Source: Mesonia sp008017825 (GTDB taxonomy: Bacteria > Bacteroidota > Bacteroidia > Flavobacteriales > Flavobacteriaceae). Taken from it: DNA of 5,411 nucleotides. The position numbers and the translations under genes are program-made. The stretch is from positions 1-5,411 of the forward strand of contig NZ_VRLS01000060.1 of the NCBI RefSeq assembly GCF_008017825.1. Direction: 5' to 3'. Each line of letters begins with the position of its first letter. The first letter of the stretch is position 1. Positions 4,835 through 5,411 of this stretch are shown here, one piece after another. The notes beneath the pieces were generated by a model, which saw only the letters and a program-made list of their open reading frames with translations, was not told where the DNA came from and did no database searches.

Positions 4835-5160
4835 AGTATTTAATTTTCATAATAATTATGCTCGTGTCTATAATAGATTAAATTTTTTAACGGAATTCCT
4901 TTTGCTGGAAAATCAACTATTTCGCTAATTTCATTTAATTCATATTTTGGGAAATCAGAAATTAATTCGCCAGCTGCTTGAGATAAAAGTTCAATATCTT
5001 TCTCATTGGCTTTTGAGTCAAAAACACATTTCCAATGTATTATTTCATCTTTCAATTCAACAGAAACAAACCTTAAAGTATTAGGTACGTGACCTAATAA
5101 AGCTCTAACTCCGCTTAAAATTAATGATATGTCGATTTCGTTTCTCAAATTACTGGCAAC
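4589..5160 (-). mobile_element. Cassette unit 5: two small genes between matched tags
   Basis: The plus strand at 4589-4602 reads GTTGCCAGTAGTTT and the reverse complement of 5147-5160 reads GTTGCCAGTAATTT: 13 of 14 identical, G against A at position 11. The first gene's probable TTG start overlaps the inner edge of the 5' tag, and the second gene reads through the 3' tag. This is the most compact unit in the window. Mobility is inferred. Confidence 0.55.
4840..5148 (-). CDS. Small conserved protein of unknown function, 102 aa, probable TTG start
   Basis: The core reads ISLILSGVRALLGHVPNTLR, then IHWKCVFDSKANEKDIELLS, then AGELISDFPKYE, and it ends near LIYYRHEHNY. I recall a small bacterial family with the pattern ALLGxVPxxLRxVS, an FD motif, ELLSxAxxEIIADF and a terminal YxRHE, but cannot name it or give a function. 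The frame is open up to an ATG at 5223, but those 25 codons translate the arm of repeat F and look unlike the family. The TTG at 5146-5148 places the start about 9 residues before SGVRALLG, which suits the family. The TTG overlaps the inner edge of the unit's 5' tag, so the leader inside the unit is only 12 nt. It is followed after 5 nt by the zinc-ribbon gene. Confidence 0.7.
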   Translation of the reverse strand: MRNEIDISLILSGVRALLGHVPNTLRFVSVELKDEIIHWKCVFDSKANEKDIELLSQAAGELISDFPKYELNEISEIVDFPAKGIPLKNLIYYRHEHNYYEN

Positions 5161-5354
5161 GTGTTTGTATATGACAAGTAGCGTGCAAGTTAGCGGATAA
5201 TTTTCCGCCTCGCAACAAGCCAAATCTTTTGTATTTTGTTTTTATTTTTTTTATCCAAAAGCCAAATCAAAAGATTTGGCGACTTACCAAATATACCAAA
5301 TTTTTCGGTTTATATCAGACGTAGCTATTTGTTATATACATTGTGTCTGTTGCA
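5155..5354. repeat. Intergenic palindromic repeat F (attC-like, long class)
   Basis: A palindrome of about 200 bp begins at GGCAAC (5155-5160) with a 6-nt spacer. The inner stem 5167-5182 pairs with 5324-5339 over 16 bp, with two plus-strand G.T wobbles flanking the repeat-specific ACAA. Its right end is unusual: after the 3-nt spacer ATT comes GTGTCT and only then GTTGCACAAG, so six extra bases separate stem and core. Inside are GCGGA (5193-5197) with TCCGC (5204-5208), and GCCAAATCTTTTG (5219-5231) with CAAAAGATTTGGC (5268-5280). A second GCCAAATC at 5261-5268 can instead form a tight hairpin with 5273-5280. The segment GATTTGGCGACTTACCAAAT is shared with repeat C. Confidence 0.82.
5257..5280 (-). 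terminator. Possible terminator inside repeat F
   Basis: On the minus strand GCCAAATC (5280-5273), loop TTTT, GATTTGGC (5268-5261) is followed by TTTT (5260-5257). The hairpin is perfect but the T-run is short. It would end transcription of the gene entering from the right edge. Confidence 0.3.
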
Positions 5355-5358
5355 CAAG

Positions 5359-5411
5359 TTACAAAAAAGCCTTAATTTCATGGAATGCAAGGAAAAAAGA
5401 ATTATCAAGAA
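5359..5411 (-). CDS. C-terminal end of a gene running in from the right edge (partial)
   Basis: One minus-strand frame reads LDNSFFLAFHEIKAFL and stops with TAA at 5359-5361, next to the GTTGCACAAG core of repeat F. That placement matches the stops of the higA, lipoprotein and rsgA-like genes relative to their 3' tags. Only 16 residues are visible, so no function can be given. A competing frame on the same strand runs to a TAG at 5325-5327 and ends NRHNVYNK, like the repeat-encoded tails of other units, but its upstream residues look less protein-like. Confidence 0.35.
   Translation of the reverse strand, partial: LDNSFFLAFHEIKAFL

Noticed and set aside
5149..5223. Upstream ATG at 5223 for the 102-aa protein
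   Set aside because: The 25 extra codons are the arm and tag of repeat F and look unlike the protein family.
5288..5295. TATATTTG on the minus strand in repeat F as a promoter for the two-gene unit
   Set aside because: It lies just upstream of a possible terminator hairpin in the same repeat, has no -33 element, and the equivalent bases in repeat C do not fit the consensus.
241..5354. The palindromes as ordinary bidirectional terminators
   Set aside because: They are 130-200 bp with conserved cores and spacers and share sequence family-wide. Only D has a convincing terminator, and it occupies a small part of the repeat.
241..5354. CRISPR array
   Set aside because: The repeats are long, palindromic, imperfect and separated by genes, not by short spacers.

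Overview
The window is strongly AT-rich. Every credible gene lies on the minus strand, so gene order runs from high to low coordinates. The base composition, the lack of Shine-Dalgarno sites, two TAnnTTTG-type -7 boxes and the protein types (a short-signal lipoprotein, a COG5499-type HigA, a GIY-YIG/DUF4357 protein, an RsgA-like GTPase) suggest a member of the Bacteroidota, probably a flavobacterium. This is inference, because no rRNA or other taxonomic marker is present.

Layout, low to high coordinate: end of a partial unit with a small basic protein (61-219); stem-loop repeat A; higA-higB toxin-antitoxin pair (384-1036); repeat B; lipoprotein (1249-1863); repeat C; GIY-YIG nuclease with DUF4357 (2054-2950); repeat D, which holds a terminator; rsgA-like GTPase (3106-4173) with a structured leader of about 290 bp; repeat E; a two-gene unit of a double zinc ribbon and a small conserved protein (4574-5148); repeat F; and probably the tail of another gene at the right edge. 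There are no tRNA or rRNA genes, transposase, integrase or CRISPR array.

The main result is the repeat architecture. The genes are unrelated, each sits in its own one- or two-gene unit, and the units are separated by six related imperfect palindromes of about 130 bp (A, B, D, E) or 195-200 bp (C, F). Three regularities can be read by eye. (1) The inner stem of each palindrome (GTATAT-like start, TAGC or TTGCGG end) pairs within that repeat, with repeat-specific covarying bases. (2) The outer tag, 14 nt starting with GTT, does not pair best within its own repeat. It matches the tag at the other end of the same gene unit. All five complete units show 10 identical bases, a mismatch at position 11, then 3 more identical bases. 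(3) All 17 base-substitution differences between paired arms (12 in stems, 5 in tags) are G opposite T on the plus strand and A opposite C on the minus strand, so the fold is intact only on the strand antisense to the genes.

This is the logic of integron gene cassettes: a cassette's 5' end complements its own inverse core site, and attC recombines as a folded gene-antisense strand. However, the core (GTTRGC or GTTGTG rather than GTTRRRY), the 14-nt tags, the constant 6/3 spacer asymmetry and the 200-bp size of two sites do not fit textbook attC. I therefore propose a Bacteroidota integron-like cassette array, possibly of an undescribed type, whose recombinase lies elsewhere. The cargo (toxin-antitoxin, lipoprotein, nuclease, zinc-ribbon and unknown proteins) fits an accessory cassette array. 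An rsgA-like gene as cargo is unusual.
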